A stretch of 64,000 nucleotides of DNA from Proteromonas lacertae (taxonomy: Eukaryota; Sar; Bigyra; Opalinata; Proteromonadidae): positions 124,001 to 188,000 of the forward strand of contig NGBS01000871.1 of NCBI GenBank assembly GCA_002245135.1, read 5' to 3'. A model generated the notes under the pieces. The model saw only the letters and a list, made by a program, of their open reading frames with translations, was not told the origin of the DNA and did not search any database. Shown here in pieces: positions 23,676-37,700 of this stretch (its first letter is position 1; each line of letters starts with the position of its first letter). The position numbers and the translations under genes are program-made.

Positions 23676-23923
23676 GTATTATGATGCATCCTTTACTGTA
23701 TATACTAAGTACTATGTTTTTCTATGTTTGTTTGTAGGTTATCACTATCATAACTAATTTGTGTATTGTCATATTGTTTGACTATACTCAATCCATGAAT
23801 TAACACATATAGAGATAAACTCAATTTTAAAATTTGTTTTTTCCTTTTTGTAATATTTTATTAAAAATATTTTATCGTTACAAAATCGTTTGATTGTTTT
23901 TTTATATCATCTCTTGTAATTGG

Positions 23924-25537
23924 ATGAGTTCTATACCAACAAAATCATCAAAAATACTAGAGCTGTCACCACCTCAAGGACTACCTATTCGAGCAAAACA
24001 AGCTAATGCTCCTTATATGAACAGTCCTATACACTATGTTAAAAAGCCAAAAGGTATTATAAAGATGTCACCAATTGCTCAACCTAGTACACCCTTAAAA
24101 ACACCAAATTCCCTCACATCCTCAGTTTTCACATTTGATGTTTTAGAACAAAATAGTAAACAACTTCCTCACCTAGAAACACCAAAAAGACTTAAGAAAT
24201 GTATGTCTCAACCTTCTGCCTTTATGCCTGATCTAAACTCACCACTAATAACTCCCAAAAATGTTAAAAAGAAAATTCCACCTATTAAAAAACGAAAATC
24301 AACTTTACCAGAAAATCCTGAAGAAATCCAGAAATTAGCAACAGAAACAGAGACAAAGGAATTAAAAGAATTGTTAAACATATTAACTACTACTCTCTCA
24401 AATTATGAAGGTATATTTAAGTGTAGAATTGCAGGAGAGAGTGTAGAAACAACAATAAATGAAACAAAGAATGTCATTTCAATGTTGTGCATAAAAGTAA
24501 ATCAATTCAGCAGAATACTTGAAAGTGCTGAGATAATGTATAAAATGATTAATTTAGTATTTATTTACATATTTTTATTAATACTTATTTATAGATTATT
24601 GAAATATTCAATTCATTTTTACTTTCAGATAATATACCATTAAGCTTTCAAATATTATATAATGTATATATTAATAATTTGTTTTATATTTAATGTTATA
24701 TATAGACAACAATTCAATTATTACAATCAATATTAGATAATAAGATCTTCACAGAACCGATCATAAAATATCCACTTCCTTCAAAACTTACAGAAACTAT
24801 AATTTACCAACTAATAAAATCAGAAAGTAATTACATCATTACATTTGAAACATTTTTGAAGAAATTATTTATGAATTTTCCTAACTACAGAATAAAGATG
24901 GAAACCAATTTAATGAATATTTATTCTCTATTTATTGATGATAGTGATGAATTACCTGATTATATTGATAAACTATGGAATATTTCCATTATGGTTTTTG
25001 CTTATAGATATGGAAATGCTTTAGATGAAAATCAAGTGATTTTCTATAGATTATATTTATTGAAGTTACTTACTGTATATATAGAATATATATATCTAAT
25101 TAGAAGAAGAATATATATTTATATGATAAAGAGTATATAAAATTCGTAAATGAATTTTTGGATAAAGATGAAGAATGTAATTTATTAATGTGTAATTATA
25201 TATGTAAAATATATAAAAATGATAATTGGAAAAATGTATTTAATATATTATGTATTTATAATTTATATATATATAGGAAGATTTGCAGTTAAGACTATTA
25301 TATAGAAGTGCATTTAATTTAAACGATCATTATGTATTACCTTTCACGTTAGCATCAAAAATTGTAAAATTGTTGATGTATTCAATGAAAACCAATAAAA
25401 TCCAATTACATGATGATTATGTTCCATTTGTGAATGGATGGTTTATTATATATCTCGTTCCGTTATGTGATTTTGATACTACTTTGAAAGATCAGTTTGA
25501 TATGTATTGTTGTAATAAAGATGAATTGTATATATAA
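23924..25537 (+). CDS. Helical protein of unknown function with SP/TP-rich head
   Basis: Five exons are visible (introns about 57, 42, 29 and 41 nt). The first ~130 residues are basic and Pro/Ser/Thr-rich with many SP and TP dipeptides (ELSPPQG, MNSPIHY, STPLKTP, LITPKN), which are potential proline-directed kinase sites. The remaining ~350 residues are predicted helical and Leu/Ile/Asn-rich. The first splice join near 24540 does not keep frame by one base, so either that exon boundary is misplaced or a base is missing. No family is recognised; a cell-cycle or chromosome role is only a guess from the SP/TP sites. Confidence 0.55.
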
Positions 25538-25781
25538 TTATGTATTATATATTGTAGAGAGAATTACTCTGTTTCTTACAATGAGTTTGATTTTGACACT
25601 AAATGTAAATAGTTTATTTATTCTTTCTGTATTTATTAATTTTGTGTATATTTTTTGTGATATAAATACATTTATAATCGTTTTAAGATGTTTTAACATG
25701 GAAAAAAACAATTAATATAAAACTAGCGAGTTTGTGTACATCAAGTCAAGCCTATCAAATCCATTTATCGTATTTATTTTT

Positions 25782-28700
25782 ATGAAATTCATACTACCTG
25801 TTCTAGCTATACTGAGTATAATTTATTTGCATTATTAAATTTCTACATAGGTATCGTAATAGCTGATAGTTGCACTATAAAGAAGGATTTAATCGAGTTA
25901 TCTACTCAAAGTTCTTCTAATATATCGATAGTAAATTGCGTGAACGAAATATCTTCTTGTATAATTAATCCCAGATTACCAAGTGCCTTAAAACTATCTT
26001 CGAATTGTGTAATAAGTGGCCAATCGAGTAAAACAGTAGAGAGACGAGAATTTGAAGTAAAATATGTCATACGATGGTATTGTATATAAAGAAAAAGTAG
26101 AATATAGTGATATATGGAATATTGAATAGTTGTAGTTATGGAGTTAGTTCCGATGGAATAATAATATCTGGAAGTAATGCCTTTACAATCTCTGCCCCTC
26201 GATGTAATTCTCCAATCAAAAGTTGTAGTTGTGGATGATTTACCATCTGGAGTAAAAATATCAGAAAATGGAACAATCTACACTGAAGGAGAGACAAGTG
26301 AATCTTCTAAAAGTAGTTATACAATCGTTTGTAGTGATGGATACTAAGTCCTGATTACTATTTCTTTACAATTAAGGAATAAAATCGAGTAGTGAATCAA
26401 AACCCCTTCAATATTTCCAATATCCAACAAATGATTTTGGCATTTTATGAAAATAGAGAAGCTTCAATAGCACCAACATATTTAGGTAATATAAAAAAAG
26501 GAGGTTGTAGTTATACATCAGGAAATAGCTTTTATGATGGAGTTACACTTGATCATGATACTTGTGTAATAAGTGGTAGAATTGGTGAAATTCCTAAACC
26601 AGCTGAATATACACAGCATTTTATTACAATAACTGTAATATCAGCTGATGATCTTAGTAAATGTACATATACAATGAATATTCGATATATTAGTGATAGT
26701 CATGGAAATTATCAACATGGTTGGTTAATCAAATTTTATCGATTTAAAACTGCTGATTGTGTTACTAAATATGTAGATCAAACAGGCAAAAAAGAATTAA
26801 TATATGTAGGAGTAAGAGATTATATAAATTACACTAAAGGTAGTAGTTTATGGCCCGAATATGGCTGGCATTTAGAAGAATATTCTTCATTAAGTTCAAT
26901 TGGATTTTATCATGAAAATAGTCCCAAAACATATTTTGGTTATAGTGGTGTAGTAGATGTATATCTAGGTATTAATAATCATTGGCCAGTTCCTGGTCTG
27001 CCAGATTATACCACCAATGCTGATTGTAGCCCACCATCCAAAACATTATATGGAACTCTATATGGTAAAGGTATAGTAGAAATGCATATGCATAGAGGAA
27101 ATGGAACAGATGATGAATTTAAATATCTAATAGAAGATTATACTAGTGATAAACTAGGTGAATTTATTGGTCCATCTACTGTATCTCATCAATATTTAGG
27201 ATTATTTGAATATTCTTTAATGAAAGCAATATATCCAGCTCATACTAAAATTCCAATTAATAAACCAATTTTACAAGCTTGGTTTAGAGTAGAACGTCCA
27301 ATTGACAGTTTTGAAATTGATCGAGAATTACCAATTGGATTAGAATTTGATCCTAGAACAGGATGTATAAGTGGATATAGTGATGAACTAACAGAATCTC
27401 AATATTATACAATAACATTAAGAGGAAGAGATAATTATAATAATGAAAATAAAAATGTTCCATTTGTATTTACATGTGAAATTGAGATAGAAATAGAAGA
27501 ATATATAAGTTCCGAAAATGAAATAGAATGTGATTCAACTAAAGTAGTTAGTGTAACAAATAAAGAAATAAGTCCAATTATTTGTAGAAGAAAAAGTGGA
27601 GGTAAAATATTATTTCATTCAACTGATTTACCATTAGGTATAAATATAAATGAAGATGGAATAATCAGTGGAACTCCATCAGAAGTAATATCTAATCATA
27701 TATCAACAATTTATGGATATACAATAAATGGAGTTAGTTCAATTGATATTCAATTTGAAATAAATGACTGTATAATTCCATCTGATTTAATGGAACTATC
27801 AATAAATCAAGCTTCGAATATATCAATAATCCGCTGTAAAAATGATATATCTTCTTGTATAATAACACCCAGATTACCAAATGGTTTAAAACTATCTTCG
27901 AATTGTATGATAAGTGGAGAATCAAGTCGAACTTTAGATCGAAAAGAATTTGAGCTAAAATATGTTTATAATGGAATTGTGAATAAAGAAAAAGTGAATA
28001 TAGTGATATATGGAATATTGAATAGTTGTAATTATGGAGTGAATAATGATGGAATAATAATATCTGGAAGTAATGCCTTTACAATCTCTGCTCCTCGATG
28101 TAATTCTCCAATCAAAAGTTGTAGTTGTGATGATTTACCATCTGGAGTAAAAATATCAGAAAATGGAACAATCTATACTGAAGGAGCAACAAGTGAATCT
28201 TCTAAAAGAAGTTATACAATCGTTTGTAGTGATGGAAGTCGAAGTGTGAATATTCCATTACAATTAAGTATAGATACAACCAAAAGTGGATCAAAACCCC
28301 TTCAATATTTCCAATATCCAACAAATGATTTTGGATTTTATGTTGGAAGACAAGCATCAATAAAACCAATTAGTTATTTAGGTGAAATAAAAAGTTGTTC
28401 ATCAAATCCATCATCATATGCAAGTGGTATTACATTTAATGATAATACTTGTGAGTTTAGTGGGAGTTTTAGTGGAAGTCATACTTATCAAAATGTTTCA
28501 GTAACTGCTGTATCTGCTAATGATCTTAGTTCATCTACATATACAATATATATTCGATATATTAGTGATAGTCATGGAAATTATCAACATGGTTGGTTAA
28601 TCAAATTTTATCGATTTAAAACTGCTAATTGTGTTACTAAATATGTAGATCAAACAGGCAAAAAAGAATTAATATATGTAGGAGTAAGAGATTATATAAA

Positions 28701-31700
28701 TTACACTAAAGGTAGTAGTTTATGGCCCGAATATGGCTGGCATTTAGAAGAATATTCTTCATTAAGTTCAATTGGATTTTATCATGGTCAACAAAGAACA
28801 TTTGTTGCTTATAGTGGTGCAGTAATTGTATATTTCGATTATCCAGGAAAATGGGAGGTTCCTGATTATAATGGTTATATTGGTAAGGATGATTGTAGTA
28901 TACCAAGTCATACTTTAGTTGGTACAGGATTTAATAATAGAGTAGAATTCCATCAATATAGAGGAAATGGAACAGATGATCAATTTAAATATTTAATGTG
29001 TATACCAGTTGGACAAGGATCTGCAGAAACAAATAATTATGTTGGTCCATCTACTGTATCTCATCAATATTTAGGATTATTTGAATATTCTTTAATGAAA
29101 GCAATATATCCAGCTCATACTAAAATTCCAATTAATAAACCAGTTTTACAAGCATGGATTACTGATAGTACTATTAATGGTTATGAAATCGATCGAGAAT
29201 TACCAATTGGATTAGAATTTGATCCTAGAACAGGATGTATAAGTGGATATAGTGATGAACTAACAGAATCTCAATATTATACAATAACAATAAAAGGAAA
29301 CAAAAAAAATTATGGTTCATATACAATGACATGTGAAATCGAGATAGGAATAGAAGAATATATAAGTTCCGAAAATGAAATAGAATGTGATTCAACTAAA
29401 GTAGTTAGTGTAACAAATAAAGAAATAAGTCCAATTATTTGTAGAAGAAAAAGTGGAGGTAAAATATTATTTCATTCAACTGATTTACCATTAGGTATAA
29501 ATATAAATGAAGATGGAATAATCAGTGGAACTCCATCAGAAGTAATATCTAATCATATATCAACAATTTATGGATATACAATAAATGGAGTTAGTTCAAT
29601 TGATATTCAATTTGAAATAAATGACTGTATAATTCCATCTGATTTAATGGAACTATCAATAAATCAAGCTTCGAATATATCAATAATCCGCTGTAAAAAT
29701 GATATATCTTCTTGTATAATAACACCCAGATTACCAAATGGTTTAAAACTATCTTCGAATTGTATGATAAGTGGAGAATCAAGTCGAACTTTAGATCGAA
29801 AAGAATTTGAGCTAAAATATGTTTATAATGGAATTGTGAATAAAGAAAAAGTGAATATAGTGATATATGGAATATTGAATAGTTGTAGTTATGGAGTGAA
29901 TGATGATGGAATAATAATATCTGGAAGTAATGCCTTTACAATCTCTGCTCCTCGATGTAATTCTCCAATCAAAAGTTGTCAGTTGTGATGATTTACCATC
30001 TGGAGTAAAAATATCAGAAAATGGAACAATCTATACTGAAGGAGCAACAATTGAATCATCTGAAAACATGAATTATACAATCGTTTGTAGTGATGGAAGT
30101 CGAAGTGTGAATATTCCATTAAAATTAAGTATAGATACAACCAAAAGTGGATCAAAACCCCTTCAATATTTCCAATATCCAACAAATGATTTTGGATTTT
30201 ATGTTGGAAGACAAGCATCAATAAAACCAATTAGTTATTTAGGTGAAATAAAAAGTTGTTCAGCAAATCCATCATCATATGCAAGTGGTATTACATTTAA
30301 TGATAATGACTTGTGAGTTTAGTGGGAGTTTAGTGAAGTCATACTGTATCAGATACTAATTACCAGTGACTGCTGTATCTGCTAATGATCTTAGTAAATG
30401 TACATATACAATGAATATTCGATATATTAGTGATAGTCATGGAAATTATCAACATGGTTGGTTAATCAAATTTTATCGATTTAAAACTGCTGATTGTGTT
30501 ACTAAATATGTAGATCAAACAGGCAAAAAAGAATTAATATATGTAGGAGTAAGAGATTATATAAATTACACTAAAGGTAGTAGTTTATGGCCCGAATATG
30601 GCTGGCATTTAGAAGAATATTCTTCATTAAGTTCAATTGGATTTTATCATGATAGTAGACCCAAAACATATTTTGGTTATAGTGGTTCAACAATTGTATA
30701 TTTTGGTAGTAATACATGGGCCAGCTCCAGGTTATAAACTTACCGAACGGAGCTGAATATGTTGGTAAAAAAGATTGTAGTATTCCAGATAATACATTAT
30801 ATGGAATTCTAAATGATAAAGGTCCAGTAGAAATGCATATGCATAGAGGAAATGGAACAGATGGTCAATTTCAATATTTTATTGATCGAACACCAGGAAC
30901 AACTCCAGCAAATGATTTTATTGATCCTACTATAGTAGCTCATCAATATTTAGGATTTTTTGAATATTCATTAATGAAAGCAATATATCCAGCTCATACT
31001 AAAATTCCTATTAATAAACCAGTTTTACAAGCATGGATTACTGCTAGTACTATTAATGGTTTTGAAATTGATCGAGAATTACCAATTGGATTAGAATTTG
31101 ATCCTAGAACAGGATGTATAAGTGGATATAGTGATGAACTAACAGAATCTCAATATTATATAATAACAATAAAGGGAAAATAAAAGGTGGTCCATATACA
31201 ATGACATGTGAAATCGAGATAGGAATAGAAGAATATATAAGTTCTGAAAATGAAATAGAATGTGATTCTAAAATATTAAGTGGAAGAATGGATAATGAAA
31301 TAAGTCCAGTGAAATGTGTAAATAAAAATGTAGGTAAAATATTATTTCATTCAACTGATTTACCATTAGGTATAAATATAAATGAAGATGGAATAATCAG
31401 TGGAACTCCATCAGAAGTAATATCTAATCACATATCAAGAATTTATGGATATACAATAAATGGAGTTAGTTCAATTCAGCTTAGATTTGATATTGATATT
31501 GCATGTCATTATAATTCATTTTACTTTAATTATACTATTGTTACTGCAGGAACATCATATACATTTATTCAAAACGATGAAATAATATATTCAACAAATA
31601 ACACAGATTCAGTAGAAGAAGAAAAAATGCTAGTAGTTTGTGCAACTTATGAAACAGATATAAGAATAATAATTAATAGTAATTCAATAATAGGAGGAAG

Positions 31701-34700
31701 ATTTGTATTTCGTCGAAATAAAGATTTAGTATTAGTATCAGGACAAGTAGAAGATTTAATCGATCAAAGAGAAATAATAATAAAGTTTCCAAAAGAAGAT
31801 GAAAAACCAATTCTTAATTACCCTGATATGACAAATTTGATAGTTGGATTTAAATATTATATTGGTCCAATAGTGATAAATGGAGGTTATACATTTGAAA
31901 TTGAAAATCCAAGTGATGATATAAAATTTGATAATAAAACAGGTGCTTTTTATGGAGAAATAACTAATGAATTTAATAGAACGTATATGGTAAAAGCAAC
32001 AAATTATAATGGAGAAAGTATTTTAACTCCAGTAACAATAATATCTTCAAGATGTAAAAATGAAAAACAATTATTCAAATTAAATGTAAATATTGGTGAA
32101 GCTGATAATGGAATTGCTTCTATTGAAATTAAAAGAAAGACTGATAGTACAACAGTATTTGCAGCTCATCAAATGATTGCAACAACATTTGAAAAATCAT
32201 TTTGTGAATTACAAGGAGATTATATTGCATTATATTCATTCACATCTGCTTCTACTATAACAATAGAATTAGAAGATGTAGATGTAACAACACTACTACT
32301 TCCAGGAATAGACTATGGTCAAGATTTCTTTGTTTATCGAGTATATACTGGCGAAAGTAATTGGTATTATACTTCAACATATCATGAAGATTGGATTAAT
32401 ATCACTAATTTTGATAATTCATGGAAAAATAAACCAATGGGTGAATTTGATGATGTGAATAGTATAGTGAGATATTATAAACATAACTTTACAGTTCCAA
32501 ATACTGATTTAAGCACAGCAATATTATTGAATCTTACTTATGCTGGAGGTATAGCAGTTTATATAAATAATTATTTTGTATATATTAATAATTTACCTGA
32601 TGAATATGGAAATAATACTCCATGTAGTTCAACTGCTGTTCAAACAATCCAAATTCCAATAGTTACTTCTTATTTCAAAAGAGATGGAAGTGATAATTAT
32701 ATTTCAATCGAATGTCATTTCCCAAATCAAGATATAAGACCAGATAATTTGAAAGTTAATATTCAATATATGGGAATAAATCAATGTTTGAATGCTCCTG
32801 CAGTTACTGAAGACAATATTGCTGATGTAAATATTACTGCATTTGTTGCACAAACTCAAGCTGTATCAGACAGTACACTTAAAGAATCTGTTTTTACTGG
32901 TGTTTATAGAACTGCAATATATAGTGATCATGAAGGTAAAGGTGGAGCATTCAATTATGATTATGGATCTTATAATGCTTATGAAAATGCTTGGTTTAAA
33001 TACATTTACAAATATCCGATAATGATTTCTAGATATTTATTTAGTGCAAATGGTTTACCATTAATTAATTATGCTGTAAGTTGGGATGTGTTAGGATCAA
33101 ATGATGATAAAACGTGGGATATATTACACTCTGTAAGAAGAACTGCTGAGTTACAGAATGAAGAAGATAGACCATATTATATTCCAAATTTAAAAGGACA
33201 ATATAAATATTATATGTTTAATATAACAGCAAGAGGTGATAATAAGGAAAGATTATCAAATGTATTTAGAACTGCAGGTATGTTACCATCAATGTGTAAT
33301 TATCCACAAACATGTGGTGATATTCCAATGGGAAGTGAAAGTTATTTCATGTGTCCTGAAGGTCAAGAATCTGATGAAAAAACGGCTACATCTGAACCAA
33401 TCAGGATAGTGGAACAATGTAAAAATTTGAAGGGTATTCCAACACTTCATGATGATGATTTACATACTCGTAATGGTTGTTCAAGAAAACATATAATATT
33501 CGATGCATCTAATAATCTAGTAACTGGTTATGTTGGAAGAGAAGTCCCAACATATAGATCATATTTATATGTTGATAGAACTACAAATACAACAATTACT
33601 TCTACTCCAGAATTACCTGAAGGAGTGAAAATAGATCAATTGAGTGGAAGAATATATGGTGTTGCTAATGAAGTTAGAAAAGAAACATCATATAAAATAA
33701 CTGTAACTAATAATAATTATCCTGATGAACAAAAAATAAAAGAAAGAACAATTAAATTAGCAATATTAACTCAATATTGTTTAGAAAAAGATATTTGGCC
33801 TAAAACTGAATTTAACCAAATAGCTTCATTAGAATGTGATGAAGGATGTCATGGAAATAAAACAAGAAGATGTGAAATAGTGAATGGCAATCCCGAATGG
33901 GGCGATGTTAATTATGAAGGATGTTCTTATCCACAATCAGTAATATATCCAAATACAACTACTCATTATTTAGATATCGGAATAATAAAACCTAAAGTTA
34001 TTTCAATGGAAGATAAGAATTTAACATTTGAAATAGTATCTGAAAATGAAATATCTCGATTATTAAAGATAAATGAAAGTAGTGGAGAAATAAGTGGAAA
34101 TATAACATTAAATATAACATCAAATGATTATGAAATATTGGTTAATGTAACAGGAAATCATACAATCACTACTTCATTTATACTAACGGTGGGTATAATA
34201 GTTCCAAATATTAGTTATAATAGAGAGATATATAAAGGAGCAAAAGGATTATATTTTGAAAGTGAAGTTGGAAATATTAATGCTTATCAACCAAAATTAT
34301 CAATATCTCCTGATCCATCATCTGTACATTCTGGATTATCATTTAATTCAAGTGATGGAAGAATATATGGAACTGTAAATACACTATTAAATGAATCATT
34401 AACAGTAACAGTAGAAAGTGGAGATTTACCTTCATCTTCATGTGAAATAAGAATATTGATAGAAGAATTTGAGTATATATTTGATGAGATTCATAAAACT
34501 GACAAAATCTCAATTTCTCCAAAAGGCGTTGCAGAAAATTCAAAATTCGAATTTAAAGATGAAGAAATAAAGAAAATATTAGAAAATATAAACATCTATT
34601 TAAATGAAAATAATGGAAAATTATATACTCGAGAAAATGAAGTTATAAAAGATATATTAAATGAAACTTCAATAACAATAATACAAACATTAAAAGGAGT

Positions 34701-37700
34701 ATCAATTGAAACAACATTCAATTTAACAATAACAAAATATACCTTCAATTATACAGATGTGAAAGATGCTTATCATAAATATGAATCACTAGAATTAATA
34801 CCAACAATAAAACATGAAAATGTAAAAGTATTTGAATTAATAGATAATATAAGCGAAACTTTAAAGAAACTAGGAATAGAATTAAATTCAAATACAGGTG
34901 TTATATCAAGTAATAGAATATTAGATATAGTAGAAAATCATACATTAATAATAAATGTAATTCAAAAACTGAAAGATGATAGAGAATTTGAAGCAGAAGT
35001 GATTCTTAATTTATATTATCCAAAACCACCAGAATTTATATATGATATGGATGAAATGTATTATTATAAAGAAAAAATCAATATATCTCCAAGTAACAAA
35101 AGTGAAAATTCAATATTCATAATTGATCCTCCAGAGATTGAAACTAAAATGAATGATATAGGAATAATATTCAATAAAACAAGTGGGTTAATTAGAAGCG
35201 ATAATATAACTGGATTTATGAATGAAACATTTATGATAATACAAAGTAATGAATATAAACCAGACAATACCAATTTTACAATGACTTTATTGGTTGTTTA
35301 TCCTGCTCCAACAAAATTGAAATATGGAAATGATAGTTATAGATTAATAGTGAGTGATATATTTGAAATCATACCAACAGAATGGGATAATAATGTAGAT
35401 GCAAAGTTTTATTATGAATCTGAAATAGATTTGGATGAATATAACATAACATTAAATAATGAAAATGGTATAATAAGTGGAACTCCCACTCTGAACCTGT
35501 CAGAGACTGAAATAATTATAATATTGAAGAATACAGCTGGAAATATTTCATTTACATTTTCTTTAACAATTGTTTATCCTCCATTAGATAGAATAACTTA
35601 TGATAAAAAAATGGAAGGAGAAGTAGCTGAATATTATGAATATAAACCCAATTATGCTCATCCAGATCCAACAATCAATTTTAATCTAAATGAAAGTGAT
35701 TTGAATGATATAATAAGTAGAAATTTGACATTTAATGAATCAAATGGTATAATTAGTGGAATTCCTTTGAATAGTTTATTTAAAGAAATAGTAATAAAAA
35801 TAACAAGTGATAATGAAAGAGAAGGAATTGAAAGAACAATTTATATATCAATCTATAAACTAGTAATTCCAACAATATATTATGAAAATTCAACAATGAA
35901 AGTTCATTTCAATTATTCATTCAGTTATAAACCAACTTCTTATGTAGGAAAATATGATAGTTTCTATGTGAATGAATCTGATGAGAAAATATTAGAAGAA
36001 TATAATATGATACTGAATAATAGAACAGGTGAAATCTCAGGTAAACCAATGAAATTAACTGATAAAAATGAAAATACAAATATAACAATTTATATAAAGA
36101 ATAAATTAGGAATAAATTCAACTGTTTTAAGAATCTTAGTAGTTTATGCACCACCAACAGTATTAGAATATCCTGTTAATTACTTGAAATTGTATATTGA
36201 TAAAGAGTTTGAATTAAAACCAAACAGAGTAGTAGGAGAACCAGATATAAAATTCAAAATAGAACCATCCCAAAATGAAACATATAATATCACAATTGAT
36301 GAGAATGATGGAAGAATGTATGGAACACCTATAGAAGTAACATATGATCCGATAGAAATATCATTAATAGTGTATAATGAAGAAGGTTATGTGAGTTTTA
36401 AATTGAATTTTACAATAGTCTATCCAGTTCCACTTGAATTTTCAAGTGATGAAGTATCTTTTGTATTTAATACAATTACTGAATTTGAAACAGAAGAAAT
36501 TAGAACAAAATATTCAGGAAGAGATATGAATATAAAATATGAATGTGATTTTGGAGTGAATGAATATAATTTAACATTTAATGAAACAAATGGAGTGATA
36601 AGTGGATTGATAGAAGATGTGAATACTTATAATTTCACAATATATGCTTCAAATTTGGAAGGAAGATCAAATGAATCAATTATAATAACAATTAGAATTA
36701 GACCAACTAAATGTAGTATATTAACATATTTACCATCAATTTATACATTTTATGAGTATGAAAGTAAAGTGAATATATCAAGTCCAACATCTGATACACT
36801 AATTGAATCATATGAAGTATTAGAAAAATCAAAATTTGAATCATATGGATTGAAATTGAATAAAACAAGTGGAGAAATCTATGGAATAAGTGGAAAAAGA
36901 ACAGAAGGAGAAAATTTCACAATTTATGGAATAAACGAAGATGGAAATTGTTCAACTGAAATAACCATAATCATAATAATTCATCCACCACCATTTTATG
37001 GATATGAGATTAATAATACAGTAATATTTGAAAGAACCAGAGAAAAACTTCCTTCAAAACCAATTATTAAAAATGATTATCCAACAGTGGAAGTAGATGG
37101 ATATGAATTGAATATAACTGATGAAGTGTTAGAAGAATATAATATAACATTCAATAATATAAGTGGTATATTTAGTGGAAAGAGTGAAAAGAATGGAATA
37201 ATATATGTAGAAGTAACAGCTTATAATTATATAGGAGAAACAAAACAGAATATAACTATCACAATAATTGATCCAATTCCTAATTTAATAAGATATAGTG
37301 AAGATTTGATAGATCGAAAGTTTTATGTAGGAAAAAATTATTCAATTGAACCATTAGAATATGATAGATCAATATTATATTTTGATATATCACCATTAGA
37401 TAAATTGGAAGAATATGGATTGATGTTTGATAATATGAGTGGAAGAATAAGTGGAAATATCTCATCTCCATTTGAATTAACAACATTCACAATATATGGG
37501 CATAATAATAATCCTCAGAATATTGCATTAGATTATAAATTAGAATTAATAGGCAAACATCCACCACCAATATATATAGAATATAATCCAAATTATCTAT
37601 CAGTAAATGTAAATGACACATTTAACTTTAACAAACCAACAGTAATTGGTAATTATACATCATTTGCAATGAATGAATTAGTTGAATTTGATAATGGAAC

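Noticed and set aside
26403-31490. Regular direct repeats as a possible CRISPR array or satellite
   Set aside because: Units are ~1.9 kb and encode continuous protein with conserved reading frame; there are no short repeats with spacers and no cas genes, and the genome is eukaryotic.
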